Below, one piece after another: positions 8,026 through 16,530 of a stretch of DNA of 33,393 nucleotides. Made by a program: the position numbers and the translations under genes. Within the stretch, counting starts at the first letter, position 1. The number at the start of each line of letters is the position of its first letter. The notes under the pieces are model-generated. The model was not told the origin of the DNA, ran no database searches, and saw only the letters and a program-made list of their open reading frames with translations. Source of the stretch: Kiritimatiellia bacterium (lineage in GTDB: Bacteria > Verrucomicrobiota > Kiritimatiellia > RFP12 > UBA1067); assembly GCA_018399555.1 (NCBI GenBank), contig JAGYOL010000013.1, positions 1 through 33,393 on the forward strand, in the 5' to 3' direction.

Positions 8026-10596
8026 ATGCAAATAAGAGAATATGATTTTACCGCAATAGAGCAGAAATGGCAACGCTACTGGGAAGTTAACAAAACCTTC
8101 AAAAGCGAAGATTTTGTCGCAGACAAACCTAAATTCTACTGTCTCGATATGTTCCCGTATCCCAGCGGCGCCGGACTGCACGTCGGTCATCCCGAGGGTT
8201 ATACCGCAACCGATATACTTTGCCGCTACAAGCGCATGCGTGGATTTAATGTACTGCATCCCATGGGGTGGGATGCCTTCGGCCTGCCCGCGGAGCAATA
8301 TGCGGTTGAGACCGGAACTCACCCGGCTGTGACAACCACGAAAAACATCGATAATTTCCGTAAGCAGATCAAGGCTCTCGGCTTCAGCTATGACTGGGAT
8401 CGCGAAATCAATACGACCGATCCCGGTTATTATAAATGGACACAGTGGATTTTCGAGAAGCTGTATGAGAAGGGGCTGGCCTATATCGCCGAAGTTCCGG
8501 TCAACTGGTGCCCGGCACTGGGTACCGTGCTGGCCAATGAGGAGGTTATAGACGGGCGTAGCGAACGGGGCGACCACCCGGTTGAACGGCGTCCCATGCG
8601 TCAATGGATGCTGCGTATCACCGAGTATGCCGAACGGCTGCTGCATGATCTCGATGCTCTGGATTGGCCCGAAGGTATCAAGGAGATGCAACGTAACTGG
8701 ATCGGTAAATCAAGCGGTGCCGAGGTTGATTTTGAAATCGCCGGCGTGCCCGAAAAGATGACCGTCTACACTACACGACCGGATACCCTCTTCGGGGCCA
8801 CCTACCTCGTTCTCGCACCTGAACATCCCCTGGTTGGAAGAGTTACAACCGCCGACCGGCGCGATGCCGTGCGGAACTACTGCCGTGCGGCCGCCAATAA
8901 AAGCGATATGGACCGTACCGAGCTGAACACCGCTAAGAGCGGTGTGTTTACAGGTGCTTGCGCAATCAACCCCGTGACCGGAAATGAGATACCGATCTGG
9001 ATCGCCGATTATGTTCTGATCAGTTACGGCACCGGCAGCATCATGGCTGTACCCGCCCATGACACACGCGATTTCGAGTTTGCACAGAAATTCAACCTTC
9101 CGATTAAGTGCATCATCGCGCCCGATGCCGGCGAATGCGCCGCCGCCGGAGTCAACACGGAGGATGTGCTGGCCGGTAGGGTCTGCTGGAGCGGTGACGG
9201 AACAATGATCCACTCCGCTAACGACCGGGGACTCGATATCAACGGACTCGCGGTGAAGGATTCCAAACAGCGCACAATCGAATGGCTCGAATCACAGGGC
9301 CTCGGACAGGCGTCGGTTCAGTATAAATTGCGCGACTGGCTTTTCAGCCGCCAGCGTTACTGGGGTGAGCCCTTTCCTGTGATCCACCTGGAGGATGGCA
9401 GCACGCGACTGGTGCCGGTCGATGATTTGCCGCTAACGCTGCCCGAAATGGCGGATTTCAAGCCCGGTGCCGACGGTGAACCGCCGCTGGCCAAAGCCGC
9501 TGACTGGCTGGAATATATCGACCCGCAATCCGGTTTGAGAGGACGACGTGAAACTAATACTATGCCGCAGTGGGCCGGTTCCTGCTGGTACTATCTGCGT
9601 TATCTTGACCCGCGTAATGAGCAGGCGGCGTTCGACTCGGATTTGGAGAAATACTGGATGCCGGTTGATCTTTACGTCGGCGGAGCGGAACACGCAGTAC
9701 TGCATCTGCTCTATGCCCGTTTCTGGCACAAGGTCCTTTTTGATCTGGGATATGTTTCAACATCCGAGCCCTTCCGGAAGCTGGTCAACCAGGGTATGAT
9801 TCTCGGCATATCATATAAGGACAGCCGCGGTGCCCTGGTGCCCATGGACAGTGTTGAAATTCGACCGGACGGCACCTTTCACAGAGAGAGCGGTGAGAAG
9901 CTGATCGAGTTTCCCGCCAAGATGTCGAAGTCGCTGAAGAATGTGGTCAACCCGGATGATATCATCCGGGAGTACGGTGCCGACAGTATGCGCCTCTATG
10001 AGATGTTTATGGGACCGCTGGAGTCGGTTAAGCCCTGGAACACCAAGGGAGTCGAAGGGGTCTTCCGCTTTCTGAAACGCTCACACCGTATGATCACAAC
10101 CCAGACGCTGGTAGTAGAGCCTCTTGCGGATGAAGAGTTGCGGATTCTGCACGGCACGATAAAAAAGGTCACAGATGATCTCGAGTCGATGAATTTCAAT
10201 ACCGCCATCAGCCAGATGATGATCTTCATCAACCACTTTGCCGGTGCAAATAAAAAACTGAATCGCCAGGCAGCTGAAATTTATACTCTGCTGCTCGCAC
10301 CTTTCGCCCCGCATCTGGGTGAGGAGCTCTGGCAGTTTCTGGGACATGCCGAAACACTGGCCTACGCCGAATGGCCGCATTATGATGAGTCTGTCCTGAA
10401 AGTACGGCAGGTCGAGATTCTGGTTCAGTTTAAAGGTAAACCCAAATCACGCATTATGATGGATGCCGATGTCGACCAGCAGACCATGCGCGAGATTGCT
10501 TTGCAGGATGAAGCGGTGCAGGCCGCCGTTCAAGGCCGAAAAATCGTGAAGGTCATCTGTGTTCCCAACCGTTTGGTTAATATCGTCGCGCTCTGA
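8026..10596 (+). CDS. leuS: Leucyl-tRNA synthetase
   Basis: A class Ia synthetase that charges tRNA-Leu in the cytoplasm; 856 aa is the usual bacterial length. The HIGH box appears as HVGH at residues 52-55 within [16 protein letters not shown], and the KMSKS loop is intact at 632-636. The CP1 editing domain is present: [12 protein letters not shown] carries the threonine-rich region and [19 protein letters not shown] carries the editing-site Asp. The C-terminal anticodon-binding region and the small terminal domain ([15 protein letters not shown]) complete the protein. The usual Cys in the DGxCxRC-like element after ANEEVIDG is Ser here, so this copy probably lacks that zinc site. The start at ATG 8026 is supported by GAAGGT about 6 nt upstream. 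It is transcribed away from the small membrane ORF. Confidence 0.97.
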   Translation: MQIREYDFTAIEQKWQRYWEVNKTFKSEDFVADKPKFYCLDMFPYPSGAGLHVGHPEGYTATDILCRYKRMRGFNVLHPMGWDAFGLPAEQYAVETGTHPAVTTTKNIDNFRKQIKALGFSYDWDREINTTDPGYYKWTQWIFEKLYEKGLAYIAEVPVNWCPALGTVLANEEVIDGRSERGDHPVERRPMRQWMLRITEYAERLLHDLDALDWPEGIKEMQRNWIGKSSGAEVDFEIAGVPEKMTVYTTRPDTLFGATYLVLAPEHPLVGRVTTADRRDAVRNYCRAAANKSDMDRTELNTAKSGVFTGACAINPVTGNEIPIWIADYVLISYGTGSIMAVPAHDTRDFEFAQKFNLPIKCIIAPDAGECAAAGVNTEDVLAGRVCWSGDGTMIHSANDRGLDINGLAVKDSKQRTIEWLESQGLGQASVQYKLRDWLFSRQRYWGEPFPVIHLEDGSTRLVPVDDLPLTLPEMADFKPGADGEPPLAKAADWLEYIDPQSGLRGRRETNTMPQWAGSCWYYLRYLDPRNEQAAFDSDLEKYWMPVDLYVGGAEHAVLHLLYARFWHKVLFDLGYVSTSEPFRKLVNQGMILGISYKDSRGALVPMDSVEIRPDGTFHRESGEKLIEFPAKMSKSLKNVVNPDDIIREYGADSMRLYEMFMGPLESVKPWNTKGVEGVFRFLKRSHRMITTQTLVVEPLADEELRILHGTIKKVTDDLESMNFNTAISQMMIFINHFAGANKKLNRQAAEIYTLLLAPFAPHLGEELWQFLGHAETLAYAEWPHYDESVLKVRQVEILVQFKGKPKSRIMMDADVDQQTMREIALQDEAVQAAVQGRKIVKVICVPNRLVNIVAL

Positions 10597-10765
10597 GCTG
10601 CGCCGACGTAGCCGGAACCTGTGTCCGCCGTGTAGCTCAGCAGTATGAGACATGAGACAAAATGACTCTGCGAAATGAGACAGAGATATCCCGTACACAG
10701 TTAAAACGGGAGTGAATATCGAGCTGATCAGTTGAATCAGAGGTATTTTTGCCGGTTGAATCCGC

Positions 10766-10774
10766 TGGTATATT
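10766..10774 (+). promoter_or_regulatory. Extended -10 promoter for the YugP-type protease
   Basis: TGG-TATATT forms an extended -10 element. The surrounding TGGTATATTTTCTGCTT differs by one base from the block upstream of the giant secreted protein. The -35 region is poor, as often seen with extended -10 promoters. The leader would be about 50 nt. The rest of the 235-base gap after leuS holds short ATGAGAC repeats near 10644-10681 and a weak 5-bp hairpin at 10690-10710, with no gene that I can support. Confidence 0.45.
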
Positions 10775-10831
10775 TTCTGCTTGTTCAGTTAGTGCTGTTT
10801 TTTTAGCGGCATACGGAAAGGTAAGTGAGAG

Positions 10832-11527
10832 ATGTTTTTCATAGATCCGTTTTATATTGTAATCATGATTCCGGCACTGGTTCTGGCCGGGGTGGCCTCG
10901 CTGACTGTTAAAACCACATTCAAAAAATACTCCAAGGTGCGCTCCTATTCCGGAATGACCGGTGCGCAGGCCGCCGAAAGGATGCTGCAGCGTAACGGAA
11001 TATTTGATGTCCGGGTTGAACAGACAAAAGGTTTCCTATCCGATCATTACGATCCGCGCGGTAAAGTGCTGAGATTGTCGCCGGATGTTTTCAGCGGCAG
11101 TTCGCTCTCGTCGATAGGTGTGGCCTGCCATGAGGCGGGACATGCCCTGCAACATGCTTCCGGGTACATTCCGCTGAGCATCCGTTCGGCAATGGTGCCG
11201 GTGACCAGTTTCAGCAGTTCGCTCTCTTTCTATGTTTTTTTCGCAGGCATGCTTTTCCGGTCGCAGATGCTGATGTACGCCGGCATAATCATGTTTGCGG
11301 TGGCTTTTCTCTTTTCAGTTGTTACACTGCCGGTGGAGTGGAACGCCAGCGCACGGGCAAAACAGTATATTGTCGATTCCGGTATCGTTTCGCCGTCACA
11401 GGCAGACGACAGCGGCAAGGTTCTGAACGCCGCATTTTTAACCTATGTGGCGGCGGCGGTCAGTTCACTGCTTACTCTGCTTTACTACCTGCTGCGCTCC
11501 GGTCTGCTCGGCGGCAGTGATGATTAA
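10832..11527 (+). CDS. yugP: YugP-family membrane zinc metallopeptidase
   Basis: 231 aa, the normal size of this family. The zinc-binding motif HEAGH is at residues 100-104 in VACHEAGHALQHASGY, and an N-terminal membrane helix (FYIVIMIPALVLAGVASLTV) anchors the protein. Further hydrophobic segments follow at about 125-165 and near the C-terminus (AAVSSLLTLLYYLL). The conserved family blocks MTGAQAAERML, DHYDPRGKVLRLS and LPVEWNASARAKQ are present. It is presumed to be an inner-membrane protease; substrates of this family are not well established. GTGAGAG lies directly before the ATG, and GAAAGG about 10 nt upstream is the more plausible ribosome-binding site. It sits 24 bases before htpG on the same strand, so the two may share a stress-related transcript (inference). 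Confidence 0.9.
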   Translation: MFFIDPFYIVIMIPALVLAGVASLTVKTTFKKYSKVRSYSGMTGAQAAERMLQRNGIFDVRVEQTKGFLSDHYDPRGKVLRLSPDVFSGSSLSSIGVACHEAGHALQHASGYIPLSIRSAMVPVTSFSSSLSFYVFFAGMLFRSQMLMYAGIIMFAVAFLFSVVTLPVEWNASARAKQYIVDSGIVSPSQADDSGKVLNAAFLTYVAAAVSSLLTLLYYLLRSGLLGGSDD

Positions 11528-11551
11528 AAAAGAAAGGATTACAATTTAATT

Positions 11552-13429
11552 ATGGCCAGAAAGAAACATACCTTCAAAGCGGAAATTCAACAGGTACTCG
11601 ATCTTGTTGTGCACTCACTCTATTCCAAAAAAGAGATTTTTCTGCGCGAGCTTATATCGAACGCCTCTGATGCGATCGACCGTGCCCAATACTCCGCACT
11701 AACCGATAAATCACTGCTCAGTGATGATCCTGACTGGGAAATCACTATCGTGGCCGATAAAAAAGAGAACACCCTGATGATCTCCGACAACGGCATGGGT
11801 ATGAGCGAAGATGAGTTGGATAAAAACCTCGGAATCATCGCCAGTTCCGGGACAAAAGCTTTTGTCAATGCCCTGAAAGCAGAGAAAGAGGTCGACGTGC
11901 CCGAGTTGATCGGTCAATTCGGTGTCGGGTTTTACTCCGCTTTCATGGTCGCCGAGCAGGTTGAGGTCATAACCCTCCGGCGCGGCAAGAATCAGCAGGC
12001 TGTTAAATGGGTTTCCGAGGGTACCGGTTCATATACAATCGAGCCTGCTGCCCGGGAGGTGCCCGGAACCACGATAGTTTTGAAGCTGCGTGAAGACCAG
12101 AAGGAGTATCTTGATCAGTGGAAAATACGCGAGCTGGTCAAGAAATACTCTGATTTCATAGCTTACCCGATACGCTTTGGTGAAGATGGTGAACCGCCGA
12201 AAGATGACAGTGAGCCTCTCAATGCGATGACGGCCCTCTGGAAACGACCAAAGGAAGAGGTCTCCGAGCAGGAGTACAACGAGTTTTACACCCATTTGTC
12301 TCATGATCATCAGTCGCCGCTGAAATTGATTCATCTCTCGGTCGAAGGGGTTGTCGAGTTCCGTGCCCTGCTGTATATACCGGCCCAGGCCGGATTCGAT
12401 CTGATGCTGCCTAATCAGAAACACGGCTTGAATCTATACGTCAGGAACGTTTTGATAGGTTCCGATTTCGAAATGCTGCTGCCCGATTACCTGCGCTTTG
12501 TCAAAGGTGTTGTCGACTCAAGCGATCTGCCCCTGAATGTCTCCCGCGAAATGCTGCAGGATGATGCGGTTGTCAGAAAGATAAGAAGCAGTCTGACCGG
12601 TAAAATCCTGAATTCGCTGACAGAGATGATGCGGGATGAGCCGGAGAAATACAGAAATTTCTATGTTGCGTTCGGCCGCATCTTGAAAGAGGGTCTGCAT
12701 AGCGACTGGGAAAACAGCGATAAGCTGAAAAAGCTGATCATGTTCCCCTCCGCTAAAACTGAACAGGGCTATATGATCTCGCTGACTGACTATGTGCAGG
12801 CCATGCCGCAGAATCAGAGTGAAATATATTACCTGATTGCCGAGGATGAAAAAACCGCACGCCAATCTCCGCTGCTCGAAATGCTCGCCGAGCGCGGTTT
12901 CGATGTGCTCTTTCTAATTGACCCGATCGATCAGTGGGTCGCGCAGTCATTGAATGAATTTGAGAATAAAAAATTCACGGCGATCGATAAAGGCGAGCTG
13001 CAATTCGGCGATGAGAAAGATCAGCAGGATCTCAAAGAGAAACTGCAGCAGAGTTCGGAGTCGTTCAAAGAGCTGATTGACTACATAAAAAATAAACTCA
13101 GCGATGATGTGAAAGAGGTGCGCCTTTCATCGCGGCTGAAGGGTTCTCCCGCCTGTCTGGTGGCAGATGAAAACGCCTTGAGCCCGGCTATGGAACGTAT
13201 GATGCGTGCGATGAATCAGGAGGTGCCCCGGCAACTGCGAATACTTGAGCTGAATGCCGAACACCCGTTGATCGGCAAACTCAAAAAGCTGTTTGAGGCC
13301 GACCCCTCCGACCAGCTGCTGAATGACTACCTGGAGCTGATCTTCGGGCAGAGCCTTTTGAGCGAAGGTGCGGCTGTCAAAGACCCGCAACGCTTCAATC
13401 AAATCTTGTCCGAGCTGATGCTCAAGTAA
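11552..13429 (+). CDS. htpG: Chaperone HtpG (bacterial Hsp90)
   Basis: An ATP-dependent Hsp90-type chaperone in the cytoplasm; 625 aa is typical of bacterial HtpG. The GHKL ATPase domain shows FLRELISNASDA with Glu33, Asn37 and Asp40, DNGMGM, the lid segment GIIASSGTK, and IGQFGVGFYSAFMVA. The middle domain follows with LYIPAQAGFDL and DSSDLPLNVSREMLQ, where the arginine contacts ATP gamma-phosphate. The C-terminal dimerisation domain ends without the eukaryotic MEEVD tail, as expected in bacteria. AAAGGA lies upstream of ATG 11552 at a rather long spacing. The stop codon is the three bases just before the stop codon of the convergent mnmA gene, leaving no intergenic space. Confidence 0.97.
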   Translation: MARKKHTFKAEIQQVLDLVVHSLYSKKEIFLRELISNASDAIDRAQYSALTDKSLLSDDPDWEITIVADKKENTLMISDNGMGMSEDELDKNLGIIASSGTKAFVNALKAEKEVDVPELIGQFGVGFYSAFMVAEQVEVITLRRGKNQQAVKWVSEGTGSYTIEPAAREVPGTTIVLKLREDQKEYLDQWKIRELVKKYSDFIAYPIRFGEDGEPPKDDSEPLNAMTALWKRPKEEVSEQEYNEFYTHLSHDHQSPLKLIHLSVEGVVEFRALLYIPAQAGFDLMLPNQKHGLNLYVRNVLIGSDFEMLLPDYLRFVKGVVDSSDLPLNVSREMLQDDAVVRKIRSSLTGKILNSLTEMMRDEPEKYRNFYVAFGRILKEGLHSDWENSDKLKKLIMFPSAKTEQGYMISLTDYVQAMPQNQSEIYYLIAEDEKTARQSPLLEMLAERGFDVLFLIDPIDQWVAQSLNEFENKKFTAIDKGELQFGDEKDQQDLKEKLQQSSESFKELIDYIKNKLSDDVKEVRLSSRLKGSPACLVADENALSPAMERMMRAMNQEVPRQLRILELNAEHPLIGKLKKLFEADPSDQLLNDYLELIFGQSLLSEGAAVKDPQRFNQILSELMLK

Positions 13430-14512
13430 TCAAGATGTTATAATGCCGCTGCCGACCACGCAGTCGCCGCTGTATAAAACCAGTGCCTGGCCCGGGGTTA
13501 CACCTAAGACCGGTGTTTCAAAACGCAGCTCCACCGAGTCATCTCCGGCCGCTGTTATCACGGCCCGGGTCGGGTGCTGGCGGTAACGCACCTGCGCATC
13601 GAGAGCCGTTCCGGCACCCGGCTTGTCACAACGCCAGGTGAAAGCAGATGCCTTGCAGCTGCTGCTACAGGCCGCTCGCTCATCCGCGCTCACGGTAATG
13701 GTACCGCTCAGCGGATCGATTGCCGTGATCTTGACCCTCCTGCCGGTTGCAAAATCCAGGCCGCGCCGCTGGCCTATCGTGTATCGGTGGATGCCTGTGT
13801 GATGACGCAGCACACGGCCATCTTCATCAATAAAAACACCGCATACCCTGTTCCCCGAAAATCTGCGGCAGAGAGAATCGGCAAAGTCACCCGGTTCTCC
13901 AGTAAAACAGAGGTCCTGGCTCTCCCGGAGCACCGCGCTGGCCAGCGCATTCTCCGCAGCAAGCCTGCGCACCTCTTCCTTGCGCATCTCTCCGAGTGGA
14001 AAGAGGATCCGCTCCAGGATATTCTGCGTTAGCCCAGCTAAAAAATAACTCTGCTCTTTATCCGGGTCAACCCCACGCTTCAGCAGGCATCTTCCTTGTG
14101 CATCGCGGCCTGTGCGGGCATAATGACCGGTGGCGATCATCTGCGCCCCCACACGGTCGGCAACGCGGATCAGCTCGGCAAACTTGACGGCATAGTTGCA
14201 GATGTAACAGGGGTTCGGTGTGCCTCCCTGCTCAAACAACCGCCAGCATTGATGCAGCACCCTTTGCTGAAAAGACTCGGAGCAGTCGACAATCTCCAGC
14301 GGCACGCCGAGCTCATCCGCGGTGCGCTGTGCCCGTTCCAATGCCTGCAAGTTGCCGCACTCCCGCTCGCTCGACCCCGGTGTCAGACCGCTGTGAATTT
14401 TCAGGGTAACCCCCAAAACATTGAATCTCCGTCTGAGTAGCAGCGCTGCCACCGATGAGTCAACCCCGCCCGATATCCCCACAACAACACTCTCTCTCTT
14501 GCACTCTCCCAT
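13430..14512 (-). CDS. mnmA: tRNA-specific 2-thiouridylase MnmA
   Basis: This enzyme puts the 2-thio group on U34 of tRNA-Lys, -Glu and -Gln, using sulfur relayed from a cysteine desulfurase. The PP-loop SGGVDSS is at residues 14-20. The catalytic cysteine pair is present: Cys102 in NPCYICN and Cys202 in ESQDLCF, which together form the transient persulfide and disulfide. Other family blocks are IATGHYAR, DKEQSYFLAGL, and GIHRYTIGQRRGL before the C-terminal beta-barrel. At 360 aa it is full length. The start at ATG 14512 is supported by the PP-loop position, but the ribosome-binding site is weak. The gene converges on htpG with abutting stop codons, and its start faces the exopolysaccharide locus across about 250 bases. 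Confidence 0.96.
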   Translation of the reverse strand: MGECKRESVVVGISGGVDSSVAALLLRRRFNVLGVTLKIHSGLTPGSSERECGNLQALERAQRTADELGVPLEIVDCSESFQQRVLHQCWRLFEQGGTPNPCYICNYAVKFAELIRVADRVGAQMIATGHYARTGRDAQGRCLLKRGVDPDKEQSYFLAGLTQNILERILFPLGEMRKEEVRRLAAENALASAVLRESQDLCFTGEPGDFADSLCRRFSGNRVCGVFIDEDGRVLRHHTGIHRYTIGQRRGLDFATGRRVKITAIDPLSGTITVSADERAACSSSCKASAFTWRCDKPGAGTALDAQVRYRQHPTRAVITAAGDDSVELRFETPVLGVTPGQALVLYSGDCVVGSGIITS

Positions 14513-14699
14513 TAACGCTCATTGTCTCAACTCTGTCGCGGAAAACAAATAAAAAATTAACAATTTTTTCAGGATTTGTCCTTGCTTTTTTGCTTCAGAG
14601 AGTGATAAGTTAACCACTGCTAGGAAAATTGTACTAGATTAGGATGGCATAAGATGGCTGACGCTGTTTGAACCGGCTTGATTTAGATTTATAATCTCC

Positions 14700-14729
14700 T
14701 TGATAATTTGCGCGAAAAGATGTTACTAT
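14700..14729 (+). promoter_or_regulatory. Sigma-70-type promoter for the exopolysaccharide locus
   Basis: TTGATA (14700-14705) and TTACTA (14723-14728) are separated by 17 bases; TACTAT with 18 bases is the alternative -10. It lies about 40 bases before the likely start of the OPX lipoprotein gene. The region between mnmA and this locus (14513-14766) is otherwise A/T-rich, and I see no further gene in it. Operator sequences are not evident. Confidence 0.4.
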
Positions 14730-14766
14730 CGACACGAATTTTCGGTTGATTGAAATTTTTGAATTT

Positions 14767-15474
14767 GTGAGAGATAAAAAGTTGAACCTGATATTGAGAT
14801 TTTGCGTTGCAGTGGCAATTGGTTTATCTGTTATCGGGCTCAGCGGATGCGCGACGATCGGTAAGTTTGCCAGTAGCTTTGGAGAGCACGACCCGACCGA
14901 TGATCCGGGGTTCGGTGTGCAGGCGGAGTTTGTCGAGTTTAAAGAGGGCCAGCCCCTGATCCGCTCAGGATTGACACTGCGGATCGGAGTGACAGCCTCG
15001 GGTGACTCGGCCGTCCAGGACGTGACCAAAGAGGTCGATCTCAACGGACAGATACTTATGCCGCTGATCGGCGCGGTCAAATGCGAGGGGTTGACGGTTA
15101 TAGAACTGCAGGAGGTGCTGACCGAAGCATATAGAAAGTATTTTATCGAACCTCAGGTGACGGTCAACTTTATGTACCAGCCTGGAATGAAGTCACCCTG
15201 GGGTACGGTGCTGATGACCGGTGAGGTTGCGAAGTTCGGTCCGGTGGATATGCCGTCAACACGTGATTTGACAGTGACCCGCGCACTGATGATGGCAGGC
15301 GGAACAACCCCGCTGGCCAACAAGAAGAAGGTGCTGGTCTGGCGCAGAGAAAAAAACGGAGAGCTGACAAAATTTGAAGTTGATATAGAAGCGATCGGCA
15401 AAGAGGGCCGGCAGGAGCTTGACATAAAGCTGAAACCAGGTGATGTGGTCTTTGTGCCCGAGTCGTGGTATTGA
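14767..15474 (+). CDS. Polysaccharide export lipoprotein, OPX family (Wza-like)
   Basis: A lipoprotein signal (LNLILRFCVAVAIG then lipobox LSGC) is followed by a poly-export domain (LRIGVTASGDSAV, VDLNGQILMPLIG, LTVIELQEVL, PQVTVNF) and one SLBB-like domain (TVLMTGEVAKFGPVDM, LTVTRALMMAGGTTPLANKK). It ends LKPGDVVFVPESWY, typical of this family. OPX proteins form or line the periplasmic/outer-membrane channel for capsular or exopolysaccharide. The start is uncertain. I chose GTG 14767, which gives a basic n-region (RDKK); TTG 14782 has GAGAG eight bases upstream, and TTG 14746 is the track start. At about 235 aa it has one SLBB unit, shorter than E. coli Wza, and lacks an obvious C-terminal outer-membrane helix. 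The barrel protein two genes downstream may supply that function. Confidence 0.88.
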   Translation: MRDKKLNLILRFCVAVAIGLSVIGLSGCATIGKFASSFGEHDPTDDPGFGVQAEFVEFKEGQPLIRSGLTLRIGVTASGDSAVQDVTKEVDLNGQILMPLIGAVKCEGLTVIELQEVLTEAYRKYFIEPQVTVNFMYQPGMKSPWGTVLMTGEVAKFGPVDMPSTRDLTVTRALMMAGGTTPLANKKKVLVWRREKNGELTKFEVDIEAIGKEGRQELDIKLKPGDVVFVPESWY

Positions 15475-15498
15475 ACTTTTACGTGAAGGAGTAGATAG

Positions 15499-16413
15499 AT
15501 GAAAAAATTAACATCAATATGTGTGATTGCGGCATGTATCTTCAGTTGCCTCGGTTTGCTCGCTCAGGGGGTTGAGCTCAAACGATCGCAGTGGCTCAAG
15601 AAAATCGGTGAGTCAGTTATGGATGCAAAGGTTCTTAACGACACCTTTGCTCAGATTCCGGATTCCGACAAAGTCGAATTTGTCGAACGCGCCATGAAGG
15701 CGGTTTCGCGGATGCCGGTCGAACCGGAGAAAAAGGCAGCCACCTTTGTAAATGTTGCCGTTGACTGTATTCAGGGTGCCAGAGGAGATATACGCTATGA
15801 TGTAATCGCCGAGGTCTTTGCGACCGTTCCGGTCGTCTTTCTGCCGGTTGTCACCGAGGAACTCTCCAAACGCTTCAATCAGGAGTTCAATAAACTTTCC
15901 GATGAAGACTATGAGAAGATTGCCACATCGGTTATGCGGATCGCTGCCGAGCGCAACACCCGTACCGCCGATCCCGCCGTACGGGATACCTTTGTGGCCC
16001 TTGCCTTTCTGCGCGGCACTGATAATACCAGACTGGAAGCGAAACTGCTGGGACTGATCGGTGATGAGAGAACCGAAAGACTCGTCGCCGGATGGCTGCC
16101 GGCAGCTCTGAACGGCGACTACGCCGCCCTGCTCGCCGCCGCCGATGTCGAACCGCTGAAAATCAATGTCCGGGAGTTTCAACGCCAGACCGGCCACTCC
16201 AATATAGAGGGTCTGGTATCCACCCTCCGTTCCGGCAGTGCCATGGAACAGCTTTTCGTTGACACCTGGGTCACCGATACCACCGGTTTTAACGAGCCGA
16301 CCGATTTCGGTGTCAACCGTACACCGCGGTACTATCCAGTTCCAACAGGTTACCAGAATCAGAAGATTAGTGTCATTAGATGCCCCTGGTGTTCCCCCTG
16401 TAAAATAAAATAA
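15499..16413 (+). CDS. Exported alpha-helical protein of unknown function in the exopolysaccharide locus
   Basis: 304 aa with a clear signal peptide (MKKLTSICVIAACIFSCLGLLA, cleaved near QG). The mature protein is predicted to be mostly helical, with repeated short helices such as EFVERAMKAVSRMP and YEKIATSVMRIAAERN, and has no catalytic motif that I recognise. It ends with CPWCSPCKIK, three cysteines in a CxxCxxC spacing right at the C-terminus, which could bind a metal or form a disulfide. I cannot name the family. AAGGAG lies 7 nt before ATG 15499, and only 24 bases separate it from the OPX gene. It is therefore probably co-transcribed and may be a periplasmic accessory of polysaccharide export. 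Confidence 0.85.
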   Translation: MKKLTSICVIAACIFSCLGLLAQGVELKRSQWLKKIGESVMDAKVLNDTFAQIPDSDKVEFVERAMKAVSRMPVEPEKKAATFVNVAVDCIQGARGDIRYDVIAEVFATVPVVFLPVVTEELSKRFNQEFNKLSDEDYEKIATSVMRIAAERNTRTADPAVRDTFVALAFLRGTDNTRLEAKLLGLIGDERTERLVAGWLPAALNGDYAALLAAADVEPLKINVREFQRQTGHSNIEGLVSTLRSGSAMEQLFVDTWVTDTTGFNEPTDFGVNRTPRYYPVPTGYQNQKISVIRCPWCSPCKIK

Positions 16414-16464
16414 CATCACCTTGAGTCGGCCTTAAGGCTCTAACCGGTTTACCATAGGCGCAAT

Positions 16465-16479
16465 ACCGTTTTTAACGGT
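16465..16479 (+). promoter_or_regulatory. Small hairpin in the gap before the barrel gene
   Basis: ACCGT-tttta-ACGGT forms a 5-bp stem without a T tail. It lies between the unknown exported protein and the barrel gene, which are 117 bases apart. It may slow transcription or define an mRNA end, but the evidence is thin. Confidence 0.2.
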
Positions 16480-16530
16480 CGAAAGAGAGCGATATGATGC
16501 AGTTCCAACATTTGAAGGAGTGCAAAAGTT

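Noticed and set aside
7845-8045. + strand ORFs 7778-8035 and 7845-8045 overlapping the leuS start
   Set aside because: They overlap the leuS ribosome-binding site and the better-supported 46-aa - strand ORF, and lack signal, helix or domain features.
7984-8691. 235-aa - strand ORF over the leuS start
   Set aside because: It is antisense to well-conserved LeuRS motifs and covers the shared promoter region; no recognisable domain.
10626-10700. tRNA-like start (TGTAGCTCAGCAG) after leuS
   Set aside because: It resembles a D-arm, but no anticodon stem, TTCRANY loop or matching acceptor stem follows within 80 bases.
16360-16413. Frameshift at the end of the unknown exported protein
   Set aside because: The CPWCSPC tail looks unusual, but the other two frames do not continue a plausible protein, so I kept the open frame as is.
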